NCBI RefSeq assembly: GCF_900637855.1
Contig: NZ_LR134440.1
Location: forward strand, 868,001 to 932,000
Origin: Neisseria animaloris
GTDB taxonomy: Bacteria > Pseudomonadota > Gammaproteobacteria > Burkholderiales > Neisseriaceae
Reading direction: 5' to 3'
Length of the DNA: 64,000 nucleotides
The position numbers were made by a program, and so were the translations under genes. Numbering within the stretch: the stretch's first letter is position 1; each line of letters opens with the position of its first letter. Shown one piece after another: positions 54,793 through 64,000 of this stretch. The notes under the pieces are model-generated. The model searched no databases and had not been told where the DNA came from. It worked only from the letters and a program-made list of their open reading frames with translations.

Positions 54793-55242
54793 TTACTCTG
54801 CGTTTAACAAACTCTGCACTTCTTCGGGCGTAGCAGCAGCCATTAAAGCTTCACGTACTGATTTTTGGGAGAATCTGCCGGCCAATTTCGACAACACTTC
54901 CAAATGCTCTCCGGTGGCATTTTCAGGCACAAGCAGCACAAAAATCAAGGAAACGGGTTTACCGTCGGGCGCATCAAAAGCTACCGGTTCTTTAGTGCGG
55001 ATAAATGCTCCCACCGCTTTTTTCACTGAAGCATGGCGGCCGTGCGGAATCGCCACCCCTTGCCCCAAACCGGTGGTACCGAGCTTTTCACGGGCAAACA
55101 GACAATCAAAAACATCGGCGCGTGCCAGTTCCGCTTCGTTTTCCAGCAGCAGGCCTGCCTGCTCGAAAACCCGTTTTTTACTGCTGACTTCCAAATCCAG
55201 CACAATATGGGATAAAGGCAAGATTTCGCTGATCAGGCTCAT
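54793..55242 (-). CDS. ptsN: PTS EIIA-type nitrogen regulatory protein PtsN
   Basis: A 149-aa EIIA-Ntr/fructose-type protein; the phosphorylated His is H67 in GVAIPHGRH. It is first gene of the ptsN-hprK-rapZ unit, and links PTS phosphorylation to regulation rather than to sugar import. The 206-bp gap upstream contains DUS copies near 55394 and 55449. Confidence 0.93.
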   Translation of the reverse strand: MSLISEILPLSHIVLDLEVSSKKRVFEQAGLLLENEAELARADVFDCLFAREKLGTTGLGQGVAIPHGRHASVKKAVGAFIRTKEPVAFDAPDGKPVSLIFVLLVPENATGEHLEVLSKLAGRFSQKSVREALMAAATPEEVQSLLNAE

Positions 55243-55448
55243 ATAATTCTCTTCACACTAGGCAAAACAGGCTGTGATTGTACCTACTGTTCTATCAAAG
55301 CTCAAATTTTTCAGGGTTGCTTTACACTTGGCATTTCTGGCAATTTTTTATTTATCCCCTTTAACTTCAATAATTTATGTCAAAGAAAACATAAAGGCCG
55401 TCTGAAAAATACATTTCGGACAGCCTATCTATTTTATGCCGTTTGTTT

Positions 55449-56363
55449 TCAGACGGCCTGTATTGCCACCCATATATAATGCCAGGTAATACCTAAAAAC
55501 CACGCCATGCCGATGCGGTTGTTTTCAAGAAAAGTGCGGAAGCATGCCCAACGGTCGCGGCTTTGGATTTCCTTATATTGCTCATACTGCCAATAAACCG
55601 TCAGCGGCAACGCCATCCAATAAGGCCATGTTGCGCCGATTTGGAAACCCAGTATCACCATCAGCATGGTGAACCAGAAATGGCACAGCATCACGGCGGA
55701 AATATCATTGTCGCCGAAAGTAATGGCTGAGGTGCGGATACCGATTTTTAAATCGTCTTCCTTATCGGCCATCGCATAAATGGTGTCATAGGCCAGCGTC
55801 CACAGCACATTGGCAGTAAACAGCAGCCATGCCAGCGGCGGCACGGTTTCGGTAACGGCGGCAAACGCCATCGGAATGCCGAACGAGAAAGCCAACCCCA
55901 GATAAAACTGCGGCAACGGGAAAAAACGCTTGGTAAACGGATAAGTTACCGCCAAAAACAACGCCGGCAAACTCATCAGCCAAGTAAGGCGGTTGAGCGG
56001 CAGCAGACACAATGCCGCCAACAAGCAGAGAATCAAGGCCAGCAATATGGCTTCTTCAGGAGAAACCAAACCCCGAGCAAAGGGCCGGGCTTTGGTGCGT
56101 TCTACTGCGCCGTCGAAGCCGCGGTCAGCAAAGTCGTTCACCACACAGCCTGCACTGCGCATCAAAAACGTACCGACGGCAAAAGCCAGCAGCACCACAA
56201 AATCAGGCACGCCTTCCGAAGCAATCCATAAAGCCCACAGCGTAGGCCACAGCAGCAGCAACGTGCCGATGGGTTTTTCCACGCGCATCAGCTTGCTGTA
56301 AATCACCAGCCTGCCTACCACGTAACGCGGCAAAAATTTCAAGAGTAAACGTCTAACATTCAT
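55449..56363 (-). CDS. ubiA: 4-hydroxybenzoate polyprenyltransferase UbiA
   Basis: A 304-aa integral membrane prenyltransferase of ubiquinone synthesis, with about eight or nine hydrophobic segments. Both Asp-rich motifs are present: NDFADRGFD (76-84) and DKEDD near 200. The last codons and the stop (CAG GCC GTC TGA) are part of a DUS. ubiC lies 112 bases upstream in the same direction. Confidence 0.95.
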   Translation of the reverse strand: MNVRRLLLKFLPRYVVGRLVIYSKLMRVEKPIGTLLLLWPTLWALWIASEGVPDFVVLLAFAVGTFLMRSAGCVVNDFADRGFDGAVERTKARPFARGLVSPEEAILLALILCLLAALCLLPLNRLTWLMSLPALFLAVTYPFTKRFFPLPQFYLGLAFSFGIPMAFAAVTETVPPLAWLLFTANVLWTLAYDTIYAMADKEDDLKIGIRTSAITFGDNDISAVMLCHFWFTMLMVILGFQIGATWPYWMALPLTVYWQYEQYKEIQSRDRWACFRTFLENNRIGMAWFLGITWHYIWVAIQAV

Positions 56364-56403
56364 GCGTAATATTAACTATATTTATTAGATTAATTGCAAC
56401 AAA

Positions 56404-56427
56404 AAAGCCGTCTGTTCCCAAACGGCT
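56404..56427 (-). terminator. Hairpin after ubiC
   Basis: AAGCCGT and ACGGCTT arms with a short loop and an A-run on the far side, in the ubiC-ubiA gap. A degraded DUS pair by appearance. Confidence 0.55.
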
Positions 56428-56474
56428 TCAAAACTGTGCGAATTATAATCCAATCAATTAAAACAATCACACCG

Positions 56475-56987
56475 TTAAACAAAATTTTTCAAGTTGGGAA
56501 GAAAACACTCTGCCAAGCCCAGTTTTTTACCGTGCCAATCAAACAGAGAACGGCGCGCCAGCACCGCCTCGCCGTCAAATCCGCTTAAAACACAGGCATC
56601 TTTTAAGAAGGCATATTCAAACGGTGAACGGATTAAAGGCAGCGAACCGTCAAACAAGCGCTCACCCAGCGGGCGGGTGCCACAGTCAAGCAGATTGCGC
56701 CATTCGGAAGCTGATGCCGCACACAAACTGCGCGCCCACACCACCGGCGTATCGTCCAAACATAGCAATACGTCGCGGGCAAACCATTCTGATGCTTCGT
56801 TTTTATCGAGGCCGTCTGAAAACAAGTCGTCAAAACCGCTGCTGCCCAAATGCAACAAGCACACGGAGAAAGCATGCCCCAAACTGCGTAAAGCCACGGT
56901 AAGCGATTGCGCCTGCATAATGCCGTCTGCACCGGCCGGCAAATTGTGTTCCGGCAGTTTATCCTGCCATATCAAGGTATTACTCAT
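56475..56987 (-). CDS. ubiC: Chorismate pyruvate-lyase UbiC
   Basis: A 170-aa enzyme making 4-hydroxybenzoate from chorismate, the first step of ubiquinone synthesis. Family marks: VVWARSLCAA, TRPLGERLFDG, ARRSLFDWHGKKLGLAECFLP. Its product is the substrate of UbiA, encoded next. A coding DUS is near 56810. Confidence 0.9.
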   Translation of the reverse strand: MSNTLIWQDKLPEHNLPAGADGIMQAQSLTVALRSLGHAFSVCLLHLGSSGFDDLFSDGLDKNEASEWFARDVLLCLDDTPVVWARSLCAASASEWRNLLDCGTRPLGERLFDGSLPLIRSPFEYAFLKDACVLSGFDGEAVLARRSLFDWHGKKLGLAECFLPNLKNFV

Positions 56988-57057
56988 ATCGATTTGTTGT
57001 CATTATTTTTTACGGTCGGTTTCAGACGGCCTGATACAACTTCGGAACATCATATCC

Positions 57058-57564
57058 TTAGTCGATCTTCACATATTCCACCGACAAAATTTCAATCACT
57101 TCTTTACCTTCCGGCCCGTGCAACACAACTTCGTCTCCCTCGTGCGCTTTAATCAGGCAGCGGGCCAGCGGTGAAATCCATGAAATTTTGTTTCGGGCGG
57201 TATCAATCTCGTCGACACCCACGATTCTAACCGTCTGCTCGCTACCGTCGCCGCGTAACAACTCAACCGTCGCGCCGAAAAAAACCTGATCGGTTGCTTC
57301 GCGCTGCTCAGGGTCAACCACTTGCGCGGCTTCCAAACGCTTGGTTAAAAAACGGATGCGGCGGTCAATTTCACGCATACGGCGTTTACCGTAAAGATAG
57401 TCGCCGTTTTCGCTGCGGTCGCCGTTACTTGCCGCCCAGTTAACAATCTGCACGATTTCCGGGCGCTCTTTGTTGACAAGGCTGTACAGCTCGTCTTTCA
57501 AAGCCTGCCAGCCTGCGGGGGTGATGTAGTTTATCGGGGGAGATTGCGGTGCATCGGTACTCAT
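57058..57564 (-). CDS. greB: Transcription elongation factor GreB
   Basis: A 168-aa Gre factor that rescues backtracked RNA polymerase. N-terminal coiled coil with the tip acidic/basic pattern NGDRSENGDYLYGKRRMREIDRRIRFL and a C-terminal FKBP-like domain (ISPLARCLIKAHEGDEV). The KRRMREID stretch and length favour GreB over GreA. The 258-bp gap upstream to 57822 has DUS copies near 57573, 57623 and 57738 but no gene. Confidence 0.93.
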   Translation of the reverse strand: MSTDAPQSPPINYITPAGWQALKDELYSLVNKERPEIVQIVNWAASNGDRSENGDYLYGKRRMREIDRRIRFLTKRLEAAQVVDPEQREATDQVFFGATVELLRGDGSEQTVRIVGVDEIDTARNKISWISPLARCLIKAHEGDEVVLHGPEGKEVIEILSVEYVKID

Positions 57565-57822
57565 ATCTCAATAAGGCCGTCTGAAAACTTCAAAGCGGGT
57601 ATTTTACTGCATTCCTCAAGAGGCCGTCTGAAATTAATCCCTTCAAGACGAATGCAGTGGCTCCGCATAACTGGTATAGTTAAACCCTAAACCGATAATA
57701 AACAAAAGGAAAACGCTTCTTCTCCGGTGCTGCTTTCAGACGGCCTGATTGTGCCTTATTTATAAATCGATAAATACCGCTTCAAAACATGCCCCGCCTA
57801 TATCCCCATGAACGAGGACTGT

Positions 57823-58107
57823 ATGCATCTGCCGCAAAAGATTTTTTCCACCGTTACCCTTACTGCCGCCGCGCTGCTTGTTACGGCGGATGCCGCGCCT
57901 TCTGCCAAATCGAATACGCCCCGACAAGCGGTGGCAGCCGCCAAAAACGTGGTGAAAGGGCATATTACCGACATCAACCTAACCCGCTCATACGGCCGCA
58001 GCTACTATGAAATCAATATCGCCAGTAACAAACGCAGCTACGAAGTGCTGGTAGACGCACAGCACGGCAGAGTGCTTTCCGTGATTCCGGATTACGAACC
58101 AGAATAA
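57823..58107 (+). CDS. Small secreted PepSY-domain protein
   Basis: A 94-aa protein with a signal peptide (FSTVTLTAAALLVTADA) and one PepSY repeat: PRQAVAAAKNVVKGHITDINL...YEINIASNKRSYEVLVDAQHGRVLS. ATG 57823 is preceded by GAGG; the in-frame ATG at 57808 contains that site within its codons. Its function is unknown; PepSY domains are often inhibitory or binding modules in the periplasm. A paralog follows 120 bases downstream. Confidence 0.8.
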   Translation: MHLPQKIFSTVTLTAAALLVTADAAPSAKSNTPRQAVAAAKNVVKGHITDINLTRSYGRSYYEINIASNKRSYEVLVDAQHGRVLSVIPDYEPE

Positions 58108-58227
58108 TCTGTTGCAAGCCCTATAACTGCAAAATTTCCAACGCAATACTTTAAAAACACCCCTAATTCGGCACTAATTTTCCATCATTAAAATAACAGG
58201 CCTTGCTCCCACCAAAAGGAAATCGCT

Positions 58228-58497
58228 ATGAAAAAACCATTGATGGCCATACCTGCTGCCGCCCTAGTGCTTGCAATCGCAGCACCGGTTTTTGCAGCCC
58301 AATATATATCGTCCCAACAAGCAGTTGCCGCTGCCAAAACTAAAGTGAAAGGTCGGGTGGTCGACATTGATTCCGAGCTCGACTCACGCCGCCCGCATTA
58401 CGATGTGGACATCGTATCCAAAGGCAGAAAATATGAATTGAAAGTAGATGCAAGAACCGGAAAAGTTTACTCCAAACGCATCGACCACGATGATTAA
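58228..58497 (+). CDS. Small secreted PepSY-domain protein, paralog
   Basis: An 89-aa protein with a clear signal peptide cleaved after VFA (about residue 23) and a PepSY repeat (SSQQAVAAAKTKVKGRVVDIDSE...YELKVDARTGKVYS). It shares QAVAAAK--VKG and the V-DA--G-V pattern with the upstream gene, so the two are tandem duplicates. AAAGGAAA precedes the ATG. Confidence 0.82.
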   Translation: MKKPLMAIPAAALVLAIAAPVFAAQYISSQQAVAAAKTKVKGRVVDIDSELDSRRPHYDVDIVSKGRKYELKVDARTGKVYSKRIDHDD

Positions 58498-58517
58498 CCC
58501 AAATGCCGCCATACGCA

Positions 58518-58548
58518 ACAGGCCGTCTGAAAGTTTCAGACGGCCTGT
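58518..58548. terminator. DUS-type bidirectional terminator (PepSY / permease)
   Basis: ACAGGCCGTCTGAAA and TTTCAGACGGCCTGT abut between convergent genes. Confidence 0.85.
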
Positions 58549-58575
58549 TTACACTCCAAATCAAACAACGAACGG

Positions 58576-59967
58576 TTAGCTCTCCAACTCGTCGCTCAAA
58601 TACACTTTCGCACCGGTATCGCGCGGCATTACCAGATTCATCACCAACGCCGCCACGCCACCCATACAGATCGGGTTTTGAAACAACTCTTTAACCGGTA
58701 GCAAAGCAAACACTTCCGGCTTGAAACTCACTCCCAAACCCAAGCCGATAGAAGTGGCCGCAATCACGGCTTCGCGTCGGTTGATACCGTTAGTCATAAT
58801 GATGCGCACGCCCGCAATCGCAATCAGGCCGAACATCAATACCATCGCGCCGCCGATTACCGGGCTGGGAATGGTGGTAAAGGCACGTCCGACAATCGGG
58901 AACAAACCGAGCAGCACCAAAATCGCGGCGATATATTTACCCACATGGCGCGAAGCCACGCCGGTCATTTGAATCACACCGTTGTTTTGCGCAAACGTCG
59001 TCAACGGCAGCGAACCGAGCGCAGTGGCAATCACCGACACCAAACCATCGGCCAACACCCCGCCGCGCAAACGCTGTTGGAATTCGTCGCCTTCATAAGG
59101 CTCGCCGGACACCATCGCCGTAGCGGTCAAATCGCCCACCGCTTCAAAAATACTCAGCAAATACACCAAGCCGGCCACCAGAAACGACACCCACTGGAAA
59201 TCAAAACCGTATTTGAACGGCACCGGCACGGTGATTACCGGCAAATCTTCCAGCACCGAAAAATCCACCATGCCCAAAAACAAAGCCACGATATAGCCCG
59301 CAATCATGCCCACCGCGATACCGCTCATACGCAGCAGCGGATTTTTCAAGGCATTGAAAAACAACACCACTGCCAACACAAACGCTGCCAAAACAATGTT
59401 TTGCCACGAACCGAACGTACCGTTACCCAAAGCTGCAAAACCGCCGCCGAATTCGGTAATCGCCACACTGATCAAGCTCAAGCCGATCATCATCACCACC
59501 ACGCCGCTCACGGTAGGCGTAATCACTTTTTTCAGATAAGGCAGCAGCCAAGCGGAACCGGCCACCAAAAACGCGCCGACAAATGCCACGCCCAATAACG
59601 CCGAAACCATCGCGTGCTCGTCCAACCCTTGCTCTTGCATGCCCAAACCAAGCGAAATCATCACGCCGACAAACGAAAAGTTAACCGACTGAATCGACAA
59701 CAGTCCGGAACCTACCGGCCCGAAACGGTTGACCTGCAAATAGGTACCGATGCCCGAAGCCACCATCGCCATCGACACCAAATAAGCCGTCATTTCAGAC
59801 GGCAATTTGAGCGCACCGCCCACAATCAGCGCCGGCGTAATCATCGGCACGAAAATCGCCAGCAGGTGGGTAACGGCACTCAGCAGCGCATTGGCAAACG
59901 GCGGTTTGTCTTCCAAACGGTAAACCAAATCGGGTTTATCTGCCGTTTTATGAATCGGAGCAGCCAT
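58576..59967 (-). CDS. NCS2-family nucleobase (xanthine/uric acid-type) permease
   Basis: A 463-aa inner membrane symporter with about 12-14 hydrophobic segments. NCS2 signature stretches: QSVNFSFVGVMISLG, FEAVGDLTATAMVSGE and the LPLTTFAQNNGVIQMTGVASRHVG motif, with QNNG close to the family consensus. The combination points to the purine (xanthine, uric acid) branch rather than uracil; substrate is inferred. Confidence 0.9.
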   Translation of the reverse strand: MAAPIHKTADKPDLVYRLEDKPPFANALLSAVTHLLAIFVPMITPALIVGGALKLPSEMTAYLVSMAMVASGIGTYLQVNRFGPVGSGLLSIQSVNFSFVGVMISLGLGMQEQGLDEHAMVSALLGVAFVGAFLVAGSAWLLPYLKKVITPTVSGVVVMMIGLSLISVAITEFGGGFAALGNGTFGSWQNIVLAAFVLAVVLFFNALKNPLLRMSGIAVGMIAGYIVALFLGMVDFSVLEDLPVITVPVPFKYGFDFQWVSFLVAGLVYLLSIFEAVGDLTATAMVSGEPYEGDEFQQRLRGGVLADGLVSVIATALGSLPLTTFAQNNGVIQMTGVASRHVGKYIAAILVLLGLFPIVGRAFTTIPSPVIGGAMVLMFGLIAIAGVRIIMTNGINRREAVIAATSIGLGLGVSFKPEVFALLPVKELFQNPICMGGVAALVMNLVMPRDTGAKVYLSDELES

Positions 59968-60276
59968 AACGATTAAATCCTTCCTTACAGATGTAACAAA
60001 AAGCTAAAAAATGTAAGAGCGGAATTGTAAACAATTTACTCCGATGCTTCAATTTTCAGACGGCCTGATCAAGCCAAAGCCCCTTTAAATTTATGTCTTT
60101 ATAATATAACAGATAAAAATACGGCATTTGCCGGAAGAGTTTAAAAGGGTTTTCAGACGGCCTTTTACCTTTGCAAACCTTTGCAGGCCGTCCGGCGGCA
60201 ATATCGCACACAATCCGCAAAATTAAGCTAAAATCACAGCAATTTTTCCAATACTTCGAGAAATAAAGGTTTTACC
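59968..60276. promoter_or_regulatory. Divergent permease / dapA intergenic region
   Basis: About 309 bases without a gene. Two DUS copies (near 60054 and 60152) and a degenerate one (AGGCCGTCCGGCGG near 60185) are visible. It must hold promoters for the permease and dapA; I see no clear operator. Confidence 0.4.
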
Positions 60277-61152
60277 ATGTTAAAAGGCAGCATCGTCGCT
60301 CTGATTACACCCATGAATCAAGACGGCAGCGTAAATTTTGACCACCTCAGAACCCTTATCGACTGGCATATCGACAGTGGTACCGATGCAATCGTCGCAG
60401 TCGGCACCACAGGCGAAAGCGCTACTCTTCTCGTACAAGAACATCTGGCCGTTATCGAAGCCATAGTCAAACATGCCAACAAACGCATTCCCGTAATCGC
60501 CGGCACAGGTGCCAACAACACCATAGAAGCCATCGAGCTTTCCAAAGCTGCCGAACGTTTGGGTGCGGACTACACTTTGTCTGTCGTTCCCTACTACAAC
60601 AAGCCCTCCCAAGAAGGTATTTACCGACACTTCAAAGCCATTGCCGAAGCCGCGAATATTCCCATGATTCTCTACAACGTACCCGGCCGCACCGTAGTCA
60701 ACATGAGCAATGAAACCATTTTGCGTCTGGCGGAAATTCCCAACATCGTTGGTGTTAAAGAAGCCAGCGGCGACATTGCCCGCGAAATTGCGCTCATCAA
60801 CCAAGCTCCCGAAGGCTTTGCCGTTTATTCCGGTGATGACCCCACTTCCATGCCTTTCATGCTTTGCGGCGGCCACGGCGTGATCAGCGTAGCAGCCAAC
60901 GTTGCACCCAAAGAATTCGCCGACATGTGCCATGCATCATTGGCTGGCGATATCGAGGCCGCACGGGACCTCAACAAGCGGCTCGTGCCCATTTACGACG
61001 TTATGTTCTGCGAGCCCAGCCCTGCCGCACCCAAATGGGCCGCTTCCGAATTAGGCAAATGTAATGCCCACGCAAGGCTGCCGATTATTGAACTTTCTTC
61101 AGACGGCCAAGCCAAAGTACGCAATGCATTGAAAAATGCCAAACTGATTTAA
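60277..61152 (+). CDS. dapA: 4-hydroxy-tetrahydrodipicolinate synthase
   Basis: A 291-aa class I aldolase that condenses pyruvate and aspartate semialdehyde, first step of diaminopimelate and lysine synthesis. Schiff-base K161 (IVGVKEASG), Y133 (LYNVPGR) and T44/T45 (GTTGES) are at standard positions. ATAAAGG precedes ATG 60277. bamC starts 16 bases after it. Confidence 0.97.
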   Translation: MLKGSIVALITPMNQDGSVNFDHLRTLIDWHIDSGTDAIVAVGTTGESATLLVQEHLAVIEAIVKHANKRIPVIAGTGANNTIEAIELSKAAERLGADYTLSVVPYYNKPSQEGIYRHFKAIAEAANIPMILYNVPGRTVVNMSNETILRLAEIPNIVGVKEASGDIAREIALINQAPEGFAVYSGDDPTSMPFMLCGGHGVISVAANVAPKEFADMCHASLAGDIEAARDLNKRLVPIYDVMFCEPSPAAPKWAASELGKCNAHARLPIIELSSDGQAKVRNALKNAKLI

Positions 61153-61168
61153 CCACAGGAATCACTAT

Positions 61169-62290
61169 ATGAACCGTATGAAACCGGTAGTATTAGCCGT
61201 TACCCTGATCGGCCTTGCCGCTTGCTCCGGCAACAAAGAACAACCCCGGTTGGACTACCAAACCCAAAACCGTAAAGTAGTCAACCTTGAAGTACCGCCT
61301 GATCTGACAAACCCCGATCAAGGCAACCGTTATCAGATTCCCGCAGGCGGTGGTGCCGTACGCGCCAGCGATCTGAACCGCAACAGAACGGTGCAGCAGC
61401 TTGCCAATCAAGCCGTATTGAAAAGCGTGAAAGGTGTACGCTTGGAACGCGACGGCAGCCAACGTTGGCTGGTGGTCGAAGGAAAAGAGCCTGCCGAAAT
61501 CTGGCCGCTTTTGAAAGTATTCTGGCAAGAGAACGGCTTTGATATCAAATCCGAAGAACCCGCCATCGGCCAGATGGAAACCGAATGGGCGGAAAACCGT
61601 GCCAAAATTCCTCAAGACAGCTTGCGCCGCCTGTTTGAAAAAGTCGGTCTCGGCGGTGTTTACTCTACCAGCGAGCGCGATAAATTCATCATCCGCATCG
61701 AACAAAGCAGAAGCGGCACAACCGACGTATTCTTCGCTCATAAAGGCATGAAAGAAGTGTACGGCGATAAAAACAAAGATACCACTCTATGGCAACCGCG
61801 CCCGAACGACCCCAATCTGGAAGCCGCTTTCTTGGCACGCTTCATGCAATATTTGGGCGTAGATGCCAAACAAGCCGAAAACGCCTTGGGTAAAAGCGTT
61901 GCCGCCCGTAGCGGTAGCGATTTGGCCAAATTGGAAGGCAACAGCGTTGTGTTGCGTGGCGATTACGACCGCAACTGGCGGCGTACCGCGCTGGCACTTG
62001 ACCGTATCGGCCTTACCGTAATCGGTCAAAACACCCAACGTCATGCTTTCTTGGTACAACCGGCTCCTCAAGAAGGAGAGGCTATCTCAACTAAGAAACC
62101 GGGCCTCCTCAAGCGTATTTTCGGCAAAGGTAAAAACCAAACACCTGCCGCGGCCGCACCCGAACTGATCGTTTATGTTGAACCTACCGCCGACGGCACC
62201 CGCCTGCGTTTGCTGAACAAAGACGGTAGTACATACCAAGGCAAAGACGCATCCACATGGCTGAGCCGCCTGCATACTGAATTACGCTAA
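61169..62290 (+). CDS. bamC: Outer membrane assembly lipoprotein BamC
   Basis: A 373-aa lipoprotein of the BAM beta-barrel assembly complex. Lipobox GLAAC; an unstructured N-terminal part with LEVPPDLT, the conserved BamD-binding type motif; then two helix-grip domains. The dapA-bamC order is the same as in E. coli. A strong terminator follows. Confidence 0.93.
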   Translation: MNRMKPVVLAVTLIGLAACSGNKEQPRLDYQTQNRKVVNLEVPPDLTNPDQGNRYQIPAGGGAVRASDLNRNRTVQQLANQAVLKSVKGVRLERDGSQRWLVVEGKEPAEIWPLLKVFWQENGFDIKSEEPAIGQMETEWAENRAKIPQDSLRRLFEKVGLGGVYSTSERDKFIIRIEQSRSGTTDVFFAHKGMKEVYGDKNKDTTLWQPRPNDPNLEAAFLARFMQYLGVDAKQAENALGKSVAARSGSDLAKLEGNSVVLRGDYDRNWRRTALALDRIGLTVIGQNTQRHAFLVQPAPQEGEAISTKKPGLLKRIFGKGKNQTPAAAAPELIVYVEPTADGTRLRLLNKDGSTYQGKDASTWLSRLHTELR

Positions 62291-62302
62291 CTGCAACAAA
62301 AA

Positions 62303-62337
62303 ACAGCCTTAGATAAAGAATCTAAGGCTGTTTTTTT
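62303..62337 (+). terminator. Rho-independent terminator after bamC
   Basis: ACAGCCTTAGA and TCTAAGGCTGT form a perfect 11-bp stem followed by seven T. It is unusual here in not being built from DUS. Confidence 0.9.
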
Positions 62338-62441
62338 GCGGAATGAAAACGTTTTACAGATCCTCTTCAAAATACGGCTGCATGCTCTGTAAATAAACTC
62401 CGGCTAATGCTTGAGGCCGTCTGAAAAGAGGCTTGCCTCCG

Positions 62442-62834
62442 TTACCAACAATAACGGCAAAACGGCCTGCGGTATGGGAAGTAAAAGCTATCCCAATCAT
62501 CGTAATAATCATATATCCGCTGCAACCGCTGCTGGGAAATATAGTTTTGCCAAGCCAATTTATAGCAAGCCTGAAACATTGGATCGGCCACTTTATCGAC
62601 ATAACGCAGGCGGAACTCTTTCCGTTCTTTTTCACTCTGTTTCACCGGCGGATTGAATTGCTGCTCCATCAAAGAAGCCGTTTCCTTATCGCATTGTGCT
62701 GCCAATGCAACCTGTAACTCCTGCTCGTATTTTTTCTGGGCCGCTTCACGTGCGGCACGCTGTTCGGGTGTTACCGCACACGACGCCAGTAAAAAAACGG
62801 CAGACAAGGTTAGAGCCTTGTGAAAAGCATTCAT
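62442..62834 (-). CDS. Small predicted lipoprotein
   Basis: A 130-aa protein with a signal peptide and lipobox LLASC, then a charged coiled-coil-like segment (TPEQRAAREAAQKKYEQEL) and an aromatic, Tyr/Trp-rich C terminus ending RRPFCRYCW. I do not recognise a family. The start is ATG 62834, with AAGGAG upstream. Confidence 0.75.
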   Translation of the reverse strand: MNAFHKALTLSAVFLLASCAVTPEQRAAREAAQKKYEQELQVALAAQCDKETASLMEQQFNPPVKQSEKERKEFRLRYVDKVADPMFQACYKLAWQNYISQQRLQRIYDYYDDWDSFYFPYRRPFCRYCW

Positions 62835-62917
62835 GGCAATACTCCTTATTAAAATTAAAGCATTCCGACAATTTAATTTTAAACCTATATGAGGAATCGG
62901 TCTAATATTGCAAGCAT

Positions 62918-62963
62918 AAATATTGAGGCCGTCTGAAAAGTGTTTTCAAACGGCCTCAATATT
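62918..62963. repeat. Long DUS-centred palindrome in a gene-free gap
   Basis: AATATTGAGGCCGTCTGAAAA and its near-perfect complement flank a 3-4 base centre, so the palindrome extends well past the DUS. The gap 62835-63164 holds no gene; the palindrome stands apart from any stop codon. Confidence 0.6.
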
Positions 62964-63116
62964 CACACATCAATAATAAAAGTAAAAAATGCACAGCATG
63001 AAAATCTTGCAAAGATTTCATATTTCCGTACTGTTCCATTTAGCCGAATCTTATTCAATGCCAAGCGAAACCTTAAATATTTATCCTGCTATCTCACCGT
63101 TACCTGACCTCAACAC

Positions 63117-63147
63117 AGAGGCCGTCTGAATTTTTCAGACGGCCTCT
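63117..63147 (-). terminator. DUS-type terminator after argS
   Basis: AGAGGCCGTCTGAA and TTCAGACGGCCTCT form a stem 17 bases after the argS stop. Confidence 0.8.
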
Positions 63148-63164
63148 GATATACAGTTTATCTA

Positions 63165-64000
<836 letters not shown>

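Overview
The window comes from a Neisseriaceae genome, most likely a commensal Neisseria. The AG dialect of the neisserial DNA uptake sequence (DUS, AGGCCGTCTGAA and its complement) occurs dozens of times, often as inverted pairs just after stop codons. The gene content fits: zwf/edd/eda, comP, ptsN-hprK-rapZ, an rluB/scpB pair and macAB. The species cannot be fixed from sequence alone. Genes at both edges are cut: zwf on the left, argS on the right.

Layout. (1) 1-4523: Entner-Doudoroff genes, with zwf divergent from edd and eda and a HexR-like operator between them. (2) 4546-19442, all minus strand: a full-length Rhs toxin gene (1381 aa, C-terminal LHH/HNH-type nuclease) with its immunity gene, followed downstream by four orphan Rhs C-terminal toxin/immunity cassettes and a toxin-less Rhs core fragment. 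(3) 19782-31359, plus strand: a type VI secretion operon, tagF-tssA-tssB-tssC-hcp-tagJ-tssE-tssF-tssG-clpV. The membrane complex (tssJKLM), vgrG and PAAR genes are not in the window. (4) 31482-48233: housekeeping genes (clpP, tig, DUF1853, trmJ, suhB, a purine nucleoside phosphorylase, mog), the DUS receptor comP with a second pilin gene, a macA-macB-outer membrane factor efflux operon, clpX, pbpG and a nitronate monooxygenase. (5) 48301-64000: rluB, scpB, a second orphan Rhs toxin/immunity cassette, ylqF, ptsN-hprK-rapZ, ubiC-ubiA, greB, two PepSY proteins, an NCS2 purine permease, dapA-bamC, a lipoprotein and argS.

How it may work together. The T6SS operon is transcribed divergently from the intact rhs gene, so Rhs is probably a T6SS cargo effector. 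The downstream cassettes lack a usable start or carry frameshifts or a stop in the toxin frame, yet every immunity gene is open. This looks like a reservoir of spare toxin tips and protective immunity genes that share core homology with the expressed rhs gene. Four of the five cassette boundaries carry the same module: a DUS-type hairpin ending the previous immunity gene, then a boxA-like motif (TGTTCTTTAACA type), then a truncated Rhs core. The same DUS-hairpin plus boxA arrangement lies in the suhB leader, and SuhB is a Nus-complex protein in other bacteria. Several recombination borders fall on or near DUS sites, and comP, the DUS receptor, is about 19 kb from the rhs gene. My main hypothesis is therefore a transformation-fed, boxA-marked Rhs toxin cassette array. 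The sequence signals are directly visible. The mechanism is inference.
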